A stretch of 64,000 nt of DNA from Neoechinorhynchus agilis (taxonomy: Eukaryota; Acanthocephala). Where the stretch lies: contig CM121341.1 in assembly GCA_051530055.1 (NCBI GenBank), forward strand, positions 17,112,001 through 17,176,000, read 5' to 3'. A program made the position numbers and the translations under genes. Shown here piece after piece: positions 12,401 to 23,111 of this stretch. Numbering within the stretch: position 1 is the first letter of the stretch; the number at the start of each line of letters is the position of its first letter. The notes below the pieces were generated by a model. The model saw nothing but the letters and a program-made list of their open reading frames with translations. It made no database searches and was not told the DNA's origin.

Positions 12401-13651
12401 GCTTAATGTGGATTGGAGCACTGTGGCTAGTTTCGATTAAAAGACGGTACATCTACTTTTAAATGATTAAAAATATTGGCAAAATCAACTTTCGTGGGTG
12501 GGCTAAAAATCGTTGTAAATGAGTTATATCTCCATTATAATGATAATTATTTTACAAAATCCGTGACATTATTATACGCTCTACGAACCATTTGTTTATT
12601 TTTAGCCTCACTCTTCGGAATTCCGTTCGTATTGCAATATTCTATGGTGAATAAAAAGGCCTTTGCCTCATGTAAACTACAAGGTCGGCGAAAAAATGAA
12701 AAAAGATTATGTAATGCTCGATTTTTATTCGTTTATCACTGAATTCTTCGCGCTTAATGAACCCAAGACGAATTAGTCAGAAGATCTTTAGTAATCAACA
12801 TGTAATTTTCCATAATTGTGGCAAAACATTTACAATTGGCAATTGAATCGATGTTCTGATTGATATCGAGAGCTCGACTAAAAGCTTAAGAAATGATATG
12901 AAAGTCAAGAGCGGCATGTTGTCTTGCTGACTCACGTTTTTTATTTTTAGTTGATGTTCACAAAATAGCTAATATGTTAGAAATGCGAATTTTTCTAACT
13001 TTATCCTGAATAATTAACGATTTTGTCGCGAAAAATACCTGTTACGACTGTACCTTACAACAGGTATCGTTTTTCCAAAAGTGATTTCTGAAGAAGCTCT
13101 TTAAAAAACGCTTTGACAAGTTATAGAACATTAAGCAAATTATGAATTCATTAACGACGTCTTAAAGCAGCCTTTTATAAAATGCTGCGAATTTCTAATT
13201 AATTCCCTCCTACAAAGAATAGCAAAAATTTGCATTTCCTCCCCAAAGCTTGTAATCTAAACACCTCTGTAGTCCATAACGATGTTAATGATCTCAAGAC
13301 TGGAGCAATATCTAAAAAATGTAACAAAACGTCTACAAATAACCTTTATCTTATCAAGCACATAAGATCAAACTTTAAGAAGGTTCCGGAAGGACTACGA
13401 GCAAGATTTCCATTTGTCCTTCAGATCCGCATGTGATACTTGAGCGCATACATGCCTCAAAGCAATAATAATAAAGGAAGAACGTGTCCTTAGCACTCTC
13501 AGAAAGCATGTAGAACTGCTTCTTTATCAGCTAAAATATTCGAAGAGAAGCAGGTTCTCTATTTCGTTTCGAGGCAGACAAAAGAAGGCACATTACCTGC
13601 ACACATACTTTGAGAAACCCTATTGTTCCGTTCTAAAAGTGCACACACAAA
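9427..13651. other. Gene-poor interval between SIX3/6 and the NHERF-like gene
   Basis: No confident gene. A minus-strand open frame at 9820-10161 (about 113 codons, charged, without an ATG) and the putative minus-strand exons at 11.43-11.93 kb are the only candidates. The rest is AT-rich without recognisable repeats shared with the remainder of the window. Confidence 0.4.
11429..11930 (-). CDS. Putative two-exon coding region, unrecognised
   Basis: On the minus strand an exon after GAATTTTTAG reads MNRKCSRQYIKDN and then PEECTHFLKFNVGEYG. It is followed by a clean small intron (GTAAAG..CTGTAG) and an exon reading AGKKLNHIYCDHKDEFHFQV then NPTYTSDNRC and SNFYGFNA. The Cys spacing and the TSDN..YGFNA ending recall a CUB domain, but weakly. 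No signal peptide exon was found upstream, and the 3' end is unclear because a second frame is also open to 11429. It could equally be a decayed gene or chance. Confidence 0.25.
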
Positions 13652-14405
13652 ATGTATGTCCGAAACATGGAAATGGTTCGGGGACCAAGGCTTTGCCACC
13701 TCTGCCAAAAATCCAATTATGCTGGATATGGTTTCAATCTCATTTGCCACAAAAATGAGTCAAACCGACAACTGATCGGTAAAGTAGATCCATGTTCACC
13801 AGCTCAGATGGCTGGCTTGGAAGATGGCGACGTTGTCATCGAGGTGAGCGTTTGTTTAGCTGCGATATTGGAGAGAGAGTGTGTAAAATAATTTTAAGGT
13901 TAATGGCTATAATGTGAGGGAAAGATCGCATCGACACGTTGTCAATCTAATAACCCAAGGATTCATCGATGGCCGAACGGGTAACAGAATCACCGATCAG
14001 GTTATATTACTTGTAGCGGATCCAATCACCGATGCTTACTATCGAGCTAACAATATCCCAATGCGATCAGAAGTAGCTTTAAATGTTCAACAGCGATGCT
14101 CAACATCGGTACGTTTACTATTAATATCATTTTTTACTAAAATCTTTAAAGATTTGCGTCAAATTGGGAATACCATATTTACACAGTCCACAATCAACTG
14201 GAGTCGTCGAAAGTTTAAATTTAGGTATGAATATAGTAATACGGAGAAAATTCATTTAACAGAAACATAATCTTGCTTAGGACTATCTGTGGATGAGATG
14301 AAAGAGTTTTTGAGGAAAAAGTATCTGGGAAAGCGAGATCCAAGGAGAAAATGCGCTCTTGAACTTCCCTCGGATGAAAAATATAAGCTTGTCAAAAACC
14401 TCTAA
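13652..14405 (+). CDS. NHERF-like PDZ scaffold protein with one PDZ domain
   Basis: Four in-phase exons (13652-13843, 13899-14108, 14152-14224, 14281-14405) give 199 residues. The PDZ domain spans roughly residues 10-105, with PRLCHL then YGFNL as the carboxylate-binding GLGF equivalent, DPCSPAQMAGLEDGDVVIEV and HRHVVNLI. The C-terminus has LSVDEMKEFLRKKY and DPRRK and ends DEKYKLVKNL. This matches the NHERF/EBP50 family that tethers membrane transporters to ERM proteins and actin at the cell cortex. Typical NHERF proteins have two or more PDZ domains; only one is visible, so upstream exons may exist or the protein may be reduced. The start is the first ATG of the open exon; MVRGPRLC, seven codons in, is also possible. 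Confidence 0.8.
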
Positions 14406-15087
14406 GAGGCCGTGTCTACGTGAATAGAAGATTTTCGGTTCAATGTTTGTGCTTTTAAACAAAATTTATCAAAAGTTTTATTTAAATTGCGTTTTTGAGT
14501 AGATGCTGATAAACTGTTCGTATTTTAAATAATTTCGAAAAATGGTTAATTTTTGGCGAAAACAATTAGGCTTTTCGTAATAAAAAAATTACACAAAGAA
14601 GCGAAACCTCAAAATGTTTTTACAAAGTTTCGGATCTTTAGAATGTTCAACAATATTATGCGTTTCCTAAGAAAAATTCAATGGTTCCCTTAGTACTTTA
14701 AAGTTCTCGTAGGTACCAGAAATACGAGTTAGGCTCCAGCCACCTGCTTGTGGATTTAACTTTATGAAATAGAACAATTCGATGTATAATATATTAATGG
14801 AGAATTGCCTGTCAAAAATTACAACGGTCTTTTGTTGCTTAGATTTAGCGTTTACGTAATTTGATCTAAATGATTTAAAACGCGATTCAGATTTTTCGTC
14901 TACGCGATCTTTAATTTCATATGTTTGAATCGTTTTAAGTATTGATTAGCAACGGCTATGCAAAATCTACACCGCGTTGAAGGTAGCGAACCGTATCAAC
15001 CTATACATTCATCTACAATCGCATTCCCATTGCCGTAATAACAAACTCCTATTCACAAATTAACATTGGAGATATTTTTTAACTAAA
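14406..15087. other. Intergenic, no gene seen
   Basis: AT-rich sequence between the NHERF-like gene and the unrecognised ORF. It presumably holds the 3'UTR of the former and the promoter of the latter. No repeat or RNA gene recognised. Confidence 0.4.
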
Positions 15088-15564
15088 ATGACACGAATTC
15101 GGGAATACTCAATCTGCCAAACGACCGAGAAGTTTCGTAGGTCCAAGGCACAGCGCATTAGCCGGAATGAAATCAGTGCAGATATCACAAAAGTTTCAAT
15201 TGAATTGCAAAAAGTATATGAACATTTACGTGCTATTCAACCTGCTCAATTGCAAACTCATCGTGATCATCCTAGCACAAGAGTTAATAAAGTGATTAAA
15301 AAGCGACGAATTTTTCGAAGTTTTTCAAGAACAAGTCGTGGATTATTTAGTTCAATAAAAAGCAAAAGAAAAAAAAGAAAAATAATTCAATACCCCATTA
15401 GTTCAGCCAATAACAAGACTGACATTGGAGCCAATGGTAGAGATCCTGAACAAGGACACCGATTGTTTACATACGGTACTTCGAGTTTCTTTAGCTTAAG
15501 CAATGACGGTAATGACACTACTGAACTATCGCAACAAATCCTGTGCCTGAACATATCGTCATGA
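15088..15564 (+). CDS. Unrecognised basic protein, 158 residues
   Basis: A single open frame from ATG to stop in an otherwise stop-rich region. The protein is basic, with a heptad-like stretch (ISADITKVSIELQKVYEHLR, likely a short helix or coiled coil, residues about 30-55). A strongly basic middle follows (VIKKRRIFRSFSR then KSKRKKRKI), which would serve as a nuclear localisation signal, and then a Ser/Asn-rich tail. I do not recognise the family. Length and composition make it more likely real than random, but no homology supports it and no introns are present. Confidence 0.45.
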   Translation: MTRIREYSICQTTEKFRRSKAQRISRNEISADITKVSIELQKVYEHLRAIQPAQLQTHRDHPSTRVNKVIKKRRIFRSFSRTSRGLFSSIKSKRKKRKIIQYPISSANNKTDIGANGRDPEQGHRLFTYGTSSFFSLSNDGNDTTELSQQILCLNISS

Positions 15565-16062
15565 TTCATAATAATATTCGTTCTTTTTCTGAACGTGTTT
15601 AATTTATTAAACACTAATTTATCGATCATAACCTTTTGACATTTTTAATTAAATTAAATTATCGATTTTACCGAAAACGCTCCTTGGTCATTCTAACAGA
15701 GCGAAACGTGATACCACCCACTTAAGAGCGACAATCTTATTCTTTTTAGATCATCAGATGCGAAACGTGTTAGTTATTTAAGTTTTGGCAAATTTCTAGC
15801 AATTTCAAGGGATATAAGAACTAATGCCTTAAGATTTGATCTTGTATAAATTTGTTTGTTATATAAAAATAGGCGACGGAAAAGTTTGAGTCAACAAAAT
15901 CGGTCAAAACTTATTTCTAGCTCATTTAGCGTGCTTTCAGAGAATTAAAGTGAATTTTTAGGAGTCTTTGTAATAGCGATTTTAACTTATTTTCGAAGCA
16001 GACATCTAGGTGCGTATTTAAAATACCAATAAAATCCTCCTGAACGCAGTGAAACGAAGCAC

Positions 16063-16134
16063 GGCTTAGTGGTCTAGTGGTATGATTCTCGCTTTGGGTG
16101 CGAGAGGTCCCGGGTTCAATTCCCGGCTGAGCCC
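16063..16134 (+). tRNA. tRNA-Pro (anticodon TGG)
   Basis: A 72-nt cloverleaf without intron. Acceptor arms GGCTTAG/CTGAGCC pair over seven positions including one G-T. Box A-like GTGGTCTAGTGG and box B GGTTCAATTCC are present. The anticodon stem CTCGC/GCGAG carries the loop TTTGGGT with TGG at the centre. Confidence 0.97.
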
Positions 16135-16959
16135 AGCTGATTGGACATTCGATGGCCCAAACAGCAGATTTCTAGATGTCTCGATTAAATGTACACTTCG
16201 TGCACTCATAAATTGTCGATAAGATCAGACTTACTTTTTGTTGCAGTTAAAACTGGAATTTTTTGACATGATTAAAATATTGACAAAAATGCTATCCAAT
16301 TGTTCCTTCGAGTGGATGTGTATTCTCAATGACGATTTGTTACACTCTCGAGCTTTATTATTGAAATCTTCATTGCGAATTTTCAAGGCCTCAGCCTCCT
16401 TCTCAAGCATTGTTTATAAGCTTATAACGCTTGCCATTGAGAATTAACAAAAATATTGCGCATTTTAGATATTAGTCGAAGTTTATCTACTGTTCATCGC
16501 ATAGCAGTGTTCGTTGTCAGAATGCTTGGCAAAGTTTACAAAATATTTTGATGTTGATAGATACCTTGTAGATCACCACAACTCCAACTCTATAATCCAG
16601 AAGTATTTTTTTCAGTGATTTTAGATATTCGTTGAAATTCGGAACTGTAAACCTCATTACTACGGTCTTCAAAATAACTATTTAGCATTTTTTAGTTTTT
16701 TTGTGCATTCTCATTTCGATTTGGATGCATTTGTCGAATGGAAGAGTCAATCGTAAAAACGGGAGGAATCTGATTTTGATCGACATGTCGATTGTGGTCA
16801 ATATTCATGCTCTTCGGAACGTATTTCGACGGATCCGTGTAATCAATTTAAGACCTTAATGTGCATATTTTTGATTATTACGCTAATCCACAACCTATTG
16901 TGAATCTCAAAAATTAAACGTCTTTGGTTCAGTTCCTGTACATATTATTTAATCACAGA

Positions 16960-17155
16960 GAGAAAATCCTTCGGGATGATAGTGATGGAGTTATGATATT
17001 CATAATCAATCTCCGTGTGAAACATATTTTATTAAGACTTTTTGAAAGAGAAAGCCTCTTATCATCAGTCATTGTCTGTACACACTTTGAAAAAATTGCA
17101 GACAATGACTGATGATGATAGGCTTTCTCTTTCAAAATGTCTTAATCAATTATGT
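16960..17155. mobile_element. MITE family B copy 2, near-perfect internal palindrome
   Basis: It begins AAAATCCTTCGGGATGATAG as in copy 1. The inner part is a hairpin of two arms of about 45 bp. The left arm carries GAAAGAGAAAGCCTCTTATC then ATCAGTCATTGTCTG; the right arm is its reverse complement (CAGACAATGACTGATGATGA then GGCTTTCTCTTTC). About 24 bp separate the arms. No coding capacity. Confidence 0.75.
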
Positions 17156-19489
17156 TTTATACGGGGAGGTTGAGATAATGATCACCACAACTTAAACGAT
17201 ATTTTAAATTCTGGACACTCACTTTAAGCCAAATCACATTTTTTTGTCCATTCAAAACAGTGGACATTTAAATGCATTTGTAAAGATGTTATCCATAGAT
17301 TGTTTCTGGTCAAGGCGAAATAAAGAAAATATAGTTTAATATTTCGTCGCCTGAAAATGTGTTATGTTTTCCTTTGAAATTTTTTCCATTATGCATCCTT
17401 TGTGGTCGTAGCTTTTAATCGAATTCTTTAGTGTGAATTCCTTGCGCCTGATGTTTGCATCGAAAGTACAGAACTCGCACATAAGCAAGTTCCACAGAGT
17501 GCGTTTAGCACCGAACTCCGACGATGAAATGAAACAGACTTTAAAGCTAAATCATCGTCTTTGTTTTTGTGATCCAACGTAAAGAACTGTTTCCGTTTTA
17601 AGAATGCATTTGAGTGTTCAAGCTGCGTAGAGTATTTCCACGAGCGTGATTCATTTTGCACCCATAAAAACCTTAAAATATCGCACTTTCTGTCCTTTTC
17701 TCAGAAAAAAAGAGCTGCGATGTCTTCAGTTTACGAGTCTGTTGTCAAATTCATCAGTGTTCCACAAAGAATGACAATTTTTTAGGTCGGAATTCACATG
17801 CACTCGTTTTGGCTACGAGTTATTTTCAGTTTAATTATGCCACTCAAGAGATCCTTTGAAGCGCAAAGCTTTCATAGAAAATCGAAGTTGAACACTATAA
17901 ATCCAATTTAAAAATATTCTAGCAGATATTAGCAATTTCACCCTCCTGAGAAAACGATCGAAATACTCAATGTCGCAGTTTAAGTAAGTTTGTTTCCGTT
18001 GCTTCCCCCCTTATCGGCCATTTGTAATCAGTTAAAACATGAGAAAACTCTAAAATGAAGTCATTGCCTAGCATTCTTTATGAAGATTCTGCGTAACGAA
18101 CAACATTCCGCAAAACTTTAATGCATGTGAGTGAAACGAATTAACATTTTCGATCGTCGTCAGCTTCACCAAGATCAGAAATGCTATTCTAAAAATAGTT
18201 GTTTCTAACAAAAAAACAATCTGAATAATACACAGAAAAAATATCCATTTAATTTTATTTGTTACCTTTTTTAGCAAATTAGAGAAGCAATTTAGTCAAC
18301 ATATCACTTTGACGCTTGTCATCTCTTTTGATACTTTCTTTTAGTGTTTAATAGCATCTAGGCTGTAATGCTGATAGCTGCAACTATCTCGCCAAATAAT
18401 TATTACAATCCACAATGCTTCGAAGTGTATTTAAGTCTAAGAGACTTAAAAAAGTACTTGACAGTTTTACTCTATTTTTTCTTTCACGAACACAAGTTAA
18501 GAAGTGACATTACCTCGAAACATAAGAAAAAGGTTATAACGCTCTGTAAAAATCCCTCGAATTTTACGATTTTTTTTACGAATTGCAAAAGTCAAAGAGC
18601 ACTTAATTCATTCCAAAAGCCTATAATTTCTAACACTCATATTAATTCTTCTCAAAGGTTCGAAAATTTATTACTTCAGAGGTTTAGGAAATCTCTACAT
18701 TTTACAAATTTTATTTCCTTTAAAAGAGTCATGCCGAAGTTATCGAAAAACATTCAAAGTTCAAATTATTGTTTGTCATCGTAACATTTAAAACGGCTTG
18801 TATCATCTACATTTGATGCCCTCTGTATTCCGTTCTTAGTTTGAAAGTGGGATTCGTATTAAAGCCAAAGTAATCGAAATTTATCAAAACCATTCGCTTC
18901 ATTTCTTTGTCGTTTGTGAGAGCAAAGATATTATAAAGAACTTTAAGGTGGGATATTTTGCTTCAATGACTTTACTAATGTCCAAAAATTAATAAATGTA
19001 GTGGAAGATGCACGAAATGTTTTCTTAATTATTAGCAATCCACTTCATTGGTGGCATATCTTAAACATCATCGTCCTGCGTTGCTCGAGCTCGTATTCGG
19101 ACAGCTCATATCAGTATACGTCTCTTATTAGCGGATTGTTTACAATGAGTCGAGGGCGAATATCCGGAATCATTATTTTTGGTAAATATTTTTGGTGAAA
19201 AATATCCTTGTAATATTGTATCTAGGTTTCGGATGCTCTAGATTTCTGCGATTTGTCTATAAACATTGCGTTTAGCACTCACAATCGTCACCCTACAGAG
19301 TGTGCTGTTTTCTTAGTAGTCCCTACGATCCTAGAGCTCCACAACCCCGTTTCCTGTGCCACAAACATAAGTAACACGCAATGTCAGGCTCACTTGCACC
19401 AACGAGATAATCTCACGGTTAACAATGGTTATTTAACGGTATAATTTTAGCTTTATTGATGAAAATAATCACATATTTTTCGCTGAGTT

Positions 19490-19527
19490 GGACAGCATTC
19501 CGATCCGGATAGTTGACGTTCCACTGT
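19490..19527 (-). repeat. Pogo-like MITE terminal fragment
   Basis: GGACAGCATTCCGATCCGGA followed by TAGTTGACGTTCCACTGTA is the reverse complement of the 5' end of the family complete at 60563-60737. It ends 13 bp before the transporter ATG, so it forms part of that gene's upstream or 5'UTR sequence. Confidence 0.65.
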
Positions 19528-19539
19528 ATCTAATTTTAG

Positions 19540-21658
19540 ATGTTTCCACCATACAGTTCAGATCTCCTTCCGATTGTAATCATTGGATTCGTTGTGGCTT
19601 TTATCCTTGCTTTTGGAATCGGAGCTAATGATGTAGCAAACTCCTTCGGTACAAGCGTTGGAGCTCGGGTTTTAACTCATCGCCAAGCATGTCTGTTGGC
19701 TTCAATTTTTGAGATACTTGGTGCAATTCTGATCGGTAAGCATTTGAGTGTAATGTTTAAAGAAAAATTTAGGTTTTAAAAGGTGGCAAAGTGTCTCAAA
19801 CTATTCGCCAGGGAATGATAGATCCAGAATTGTTTGATGGGCAAGAAAAACAATATTGTGTCGGACTTGTGTCAACGCTGGGTGGATGTTGTATATGGCT
19901 TTTGGTAGCCACATTTCTGAAACTACCAGTGAGCGGAACTCACAGTATAGTCGGATCAACGATTGGATTCGCTCTTGTGGCTAAAGGATTTGGAGCTATA
20001 AAATGGCTTCATGTTCTTAAGATCGGTGAGATTTAAAGATCTTTTCCAAAATAGTTTCCGCTTATTGTTTAGTTGCATCCTGGTTCATTTCGCCACTTCT
20101 CTGTGGCGCCATTTCAGTCCTAACTTATTTGGCAGTTCGAAGACTGATTTTGAATTCTGAAAATCCATTCGAATCCGGCCTGCTATACCTCCCATTTTTC
20201 TACTCAATCACAATCCTCATCAACGTGTTCTCAGTACTAATGTCCGGTCCATCCTGTGAGTACATTCCTACTCCATTTGTCCCAATTCCGCAAACTCCTA
20301 ATAGTTCTATTTATCGACTCATTGAGCATTTGGCTCAAATTGGCTATTGTAGCAGTGGTGGGATTAGCAGCTGCAATATTTGTTAGATTTGTTGTGGTGC
20401 CGAAAATGAGGCAAAAGATCATGAAGGAAGTATCTGGTCAAACTGATAATAGCGATAACCAAGACGAGCAGCACGACGATGAAGAAAATGAACAGAATAT
20501 CACAAGCTTAAGTCGATCTTTTCTGAGATCATTTGTTAAAGGTCAGTTGCGTTTCTTCTTTGTGTTTAATGTTCGAATTCTTGGTAAAAAAAGAACCGTG
20601 TCGTGAACCAGTATCAGTAGAATGCCAAGTAGATTACATAACGCTCTTGAGCGAACAGCACTTACCTAATCAACCAACGCAAACTTCGCAAAAGGTCCAA
20701 AGTGATTCTGCGGTTAGGTTACCAATGCATCAAACGTTAACTTATTCAGAAAGGGCATTGCCTATTAAAGTAGCTCAAAGTAAGAGTATACGGCGAGGGT
20801 ATCGAACAACAACGGTTTCGTCCGCACGAGATATTGTTCTCAACTATAGACGAGTAGGTGAGTGCGTTTTTCTTCTTTTCCCACTTTTGAGAGGCTTTCG
20901 CAACAAAACACAGAATCGGCAGGGGATATCCGTACGGTGATTGAACTTGAGAATCTGAATAAACTGGACAGCATGGATGAAGGAGCGCTTGAAGAGTATG
21001 TTGATGCGGTAGTTTTAGAAACGAAATCAAAAAAGGTAATTCGGTCTAAAGAAAACTCCTATTTTTATCTGAGTAGAAAAGGGAAGATAACGCAGAAGAT
21101 CCTAGAGAAGTCCGTCGATTGTTCTCTTTTCTTCAAATTCTAACGGCTATTTTCGGCTCATTCGCACACGGTGGTAACGATGTGAGCAATGCAATCGGGC
21201 CACTCATAGCACTTTGGCTCGTGTACACCGATGGACACGTACGAAACCGTCATACTCCGATATGGGTACTGTTCTTTGGAGGAGTAGGAATTCTATTTGG
21301 TTTATGGATATGGGGAAGACGCGTTATTAAGACAATAGGAGAAGATTTGACGAAAATCACACCTTCGCTTGGATTCGTGATTGAGATCTCAACGGCATTC
21401 ACCGTGCTTTTCGCATCTAATTTGTCGATTCCAGTGAGCACAACTCATTGTAAAGTTGGGTCGGTGGTATTCACCGGACGCGTGAGGTCCAAAAAGGCTG
21501 TTGATTGGAGATTGTTTGTTAATATTATTGTTGCGTGGGTGGCGACATTGCCTGTCACAGGAATACTTACAGCCCTACTCACCAAAATGTTGCAACCTCA
21601 AACGCAATTGAACACAACTTTGGAAGCGTTCACAGATACGAATTGGACAACGAAGTGA
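19540..21658 (+). CDS. SLC20: Sodium-dependent phosphate transporter, PiT/SLC20 family
   Basis: Seven in-phase exons (19540-19735, 19783-20025, 20073-20255, 20305-20541, 20594-20857, 20914-21035, 21077-21658) give about 608 residues, close to the 650-680 of human PiT proteins. Both signature repeats are intact: [14 protein letters not shown] in the N-terminal half and [12 protein letters not shown] in the C-terminal half, along with [13 protein letters not shown] and [13 protein letters not shown] hydrophilic cytoplasmic loop (exons 4-6) separates the two membrane halves, as in the family. The protein imports inorganic phosphate with sodium at the plasma membrane. The ATG follows directly on AATTTTAG, so a 5'UTR intron or spliced leader probably ends here. 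The neighbouring kinase-like gene is convergent. Confidence 0.94.
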
Positions 21659-21983
21659 ACTATATAGCAAAACAAAATGTGTACTTTTATAAATAAATGT
21701 TTGTAGCCCGAAGATTCGGGAATTATGTAGGATTGAAAATGACAAATTCCACTGTTCGAATTGTAGCTCAGTGTGGATTACTGAACTTCCAAATACAAAA
21801 AGCTAAGGTTTTTTGTTGTTATACAGAGTGACAAAAAATAAGGGTCAAGTAGCACAAATTAACGTGTTAACGAACGTTTTGCATCGTTTAAGCTCATGCA
21901 AAAATCCGCTAAAAAACGATGTCTAAAGCCTTCTAGCGTAAATAACACAAAAAGCTTTAGAGGTTTTACAGCAGATCAACGTG

Positions 21984-22976
21984 TTAGTCAGCACTTGAAT
22001 CCGCGGTTCCATTGTATTTGTCACGTTTTCGAACCCAGTCGGGTACAGGACTAACAGCACTAACGTTAGCCAGATAAACATGTTCAAGAGCATCGAAAGC
22101 CGTAAAGCGTTTGTAGGGATCAACATGAAGAAGGTTGTAAACGAGATCAAGAGCAAGTGATGGGCAGTGGGTCAATCGATTTTTTAGAACGATTTTACCT
22201 TTCTTTTCCTCCAAGAGGTCAATGTCGAATGATTTAAGATCGATTGGCCAACTACTTGGTCGATTGGATATATCGATAATTCTGGAGATTTCCCCAATTA
22301 CGTCTCTTACTGTCGTTCCTTTAAAAAGAGGAACACCTTCAGACAATTCAGCTAACAAGCATCCAACAGACCACATATCGATTTCAAAACGGTATTGATC
22401 ACAAGCAAATAACCGTTCGGGAGATTGATATTTGATTGAATCATGGTTAACAAAATGAACGGATTGAGCTGGCATGTGTGCAAAACGACAAAGACTGAAT
22501 GAAGATAGTTTTAGTCGGCCATCGTGATAAAAAAGAACATTAGAAGGAGTGAGATCGCAATGAGCATATCCGAATCCATGAATACGAGCAAGACCTTTTA
22601 GAATTTGAGCCATAACATTACGAATGAAGACCTTGTTTGGGAGTCGATTCTCTGCTGCATTCGAAGATTCAATGATGTCTTTTAAAGTCAAAGGAGGATG
22701 CTCTGTAATCATATAAGGAATTTCTTTGATTATGTAGACATCGAGAAGCTTTACAAGATATGGATTAGCACAGACGTTCAGCGCGGCGACTTCTTTAAGA
22801 AAAGCGGGAGATAATCCATCGCAAGTGGACGGTGGACAGTATTGAACGGCGCAAGTTTGTTGTCTGGAGTGATCGTAGCCAAGATAGATTTTAGCGAACG
22901 ATCCATTGATAAGAGCGTCGTAAAGCTCAATGCGATATTCAGATAAATCCGGTTTGCAATGAGTATCAGACAACAT
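21984..22976 (-). CDS. CDK-like protein kinase fold with degenerate catalytic motifs (probable pseudokinase)
   Basis: A single exon of about 330 residues covers a whole kinase fold. The glycine loop is INGSFAKIYLG. The VAIK lysine position reads CAVQ (Lys to Gln). The catalytic loop is HCDLTPSN (HRD Arg to Cys; Asp and Asn kept). The DFG position reads SFS (metal-binding Asp lost). SPE replaces APE, and DMWSVGCLLAEL matches the CDK/MAPK helix F. Loss of both the ATP-anchoring Lys and the DFG Asp predicts little or no classical phosphotransfer. The frame is uninterrupted, so the gene is maintained rather than decaying. The first ATG (MLSDTHCKP) was used; it follows TTTGAG, so an upstream exon is possible. 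The closest CDK subfamily is not resolved. Confidence 0.85.
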   Translation of the reverse strand: MLSDTHCKPDLSEYRIELYDALINGSFAKIYLGYDHSRQQTCAVQYCPPSTCDGLSPAFLKEVAALNVCANPYLVKLLDVYIIKEIPYMITEHPPLTLKDIIESSNAAENRLPNKVFIRNVMAQILKGLARIHGFGYAHCDLTPSNVLFYHDGRLKLSSFSLCRFAHMPAQSVHFVNHDSIKYQSPERLFACDQYRFEIDMWSVGCLLAELSEGVPLFKGTTVRDVIGEISRIIDISNRPSSWPIDLKSFDIDLLEEKKGKIVLKNRLTHCPSLALDLVYNLLHVDPYKRFTAFDALEHVYLANVSAVSPVPDWVRKRDKYNGTADSSAD

Positions 22977-23111
22977 CTCAAACAAGTATTGAACGTCAAA
23001 AATTTCAATGCAAAAGAGAAAACATTGTAAGAAACTTACTTTCTATACCCAATTTCCAAGATTCTAGGACAAGAGCCCTTAAATTAGCACGCGCTGTTAC
23101 GGAGTCGTGAA

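Larger units (their letters stand above)
16135..19539. other. Gene-poor interval between tRNA-Pro and the PiT transporter
   Basis: No convincing gene. It contains MITE family B copy 2 (about 16960-17155) and a pogo-like MITE end (about 19490-19527) immediately upstream of the transporter. Open frames at 17428-17661 (minus) and 18368-18784 (plus) have no recognisable domain and low-complexity composition. Confidence 0.45.

Noticed and set aside
18368-18784. 138-residue plus-strand open frame
   Set aside because: Composition is typical of AT-rich non-coding DNA (many Phe, Asn, Ser, Lys), no domain or signal, and no supporting splice structure.
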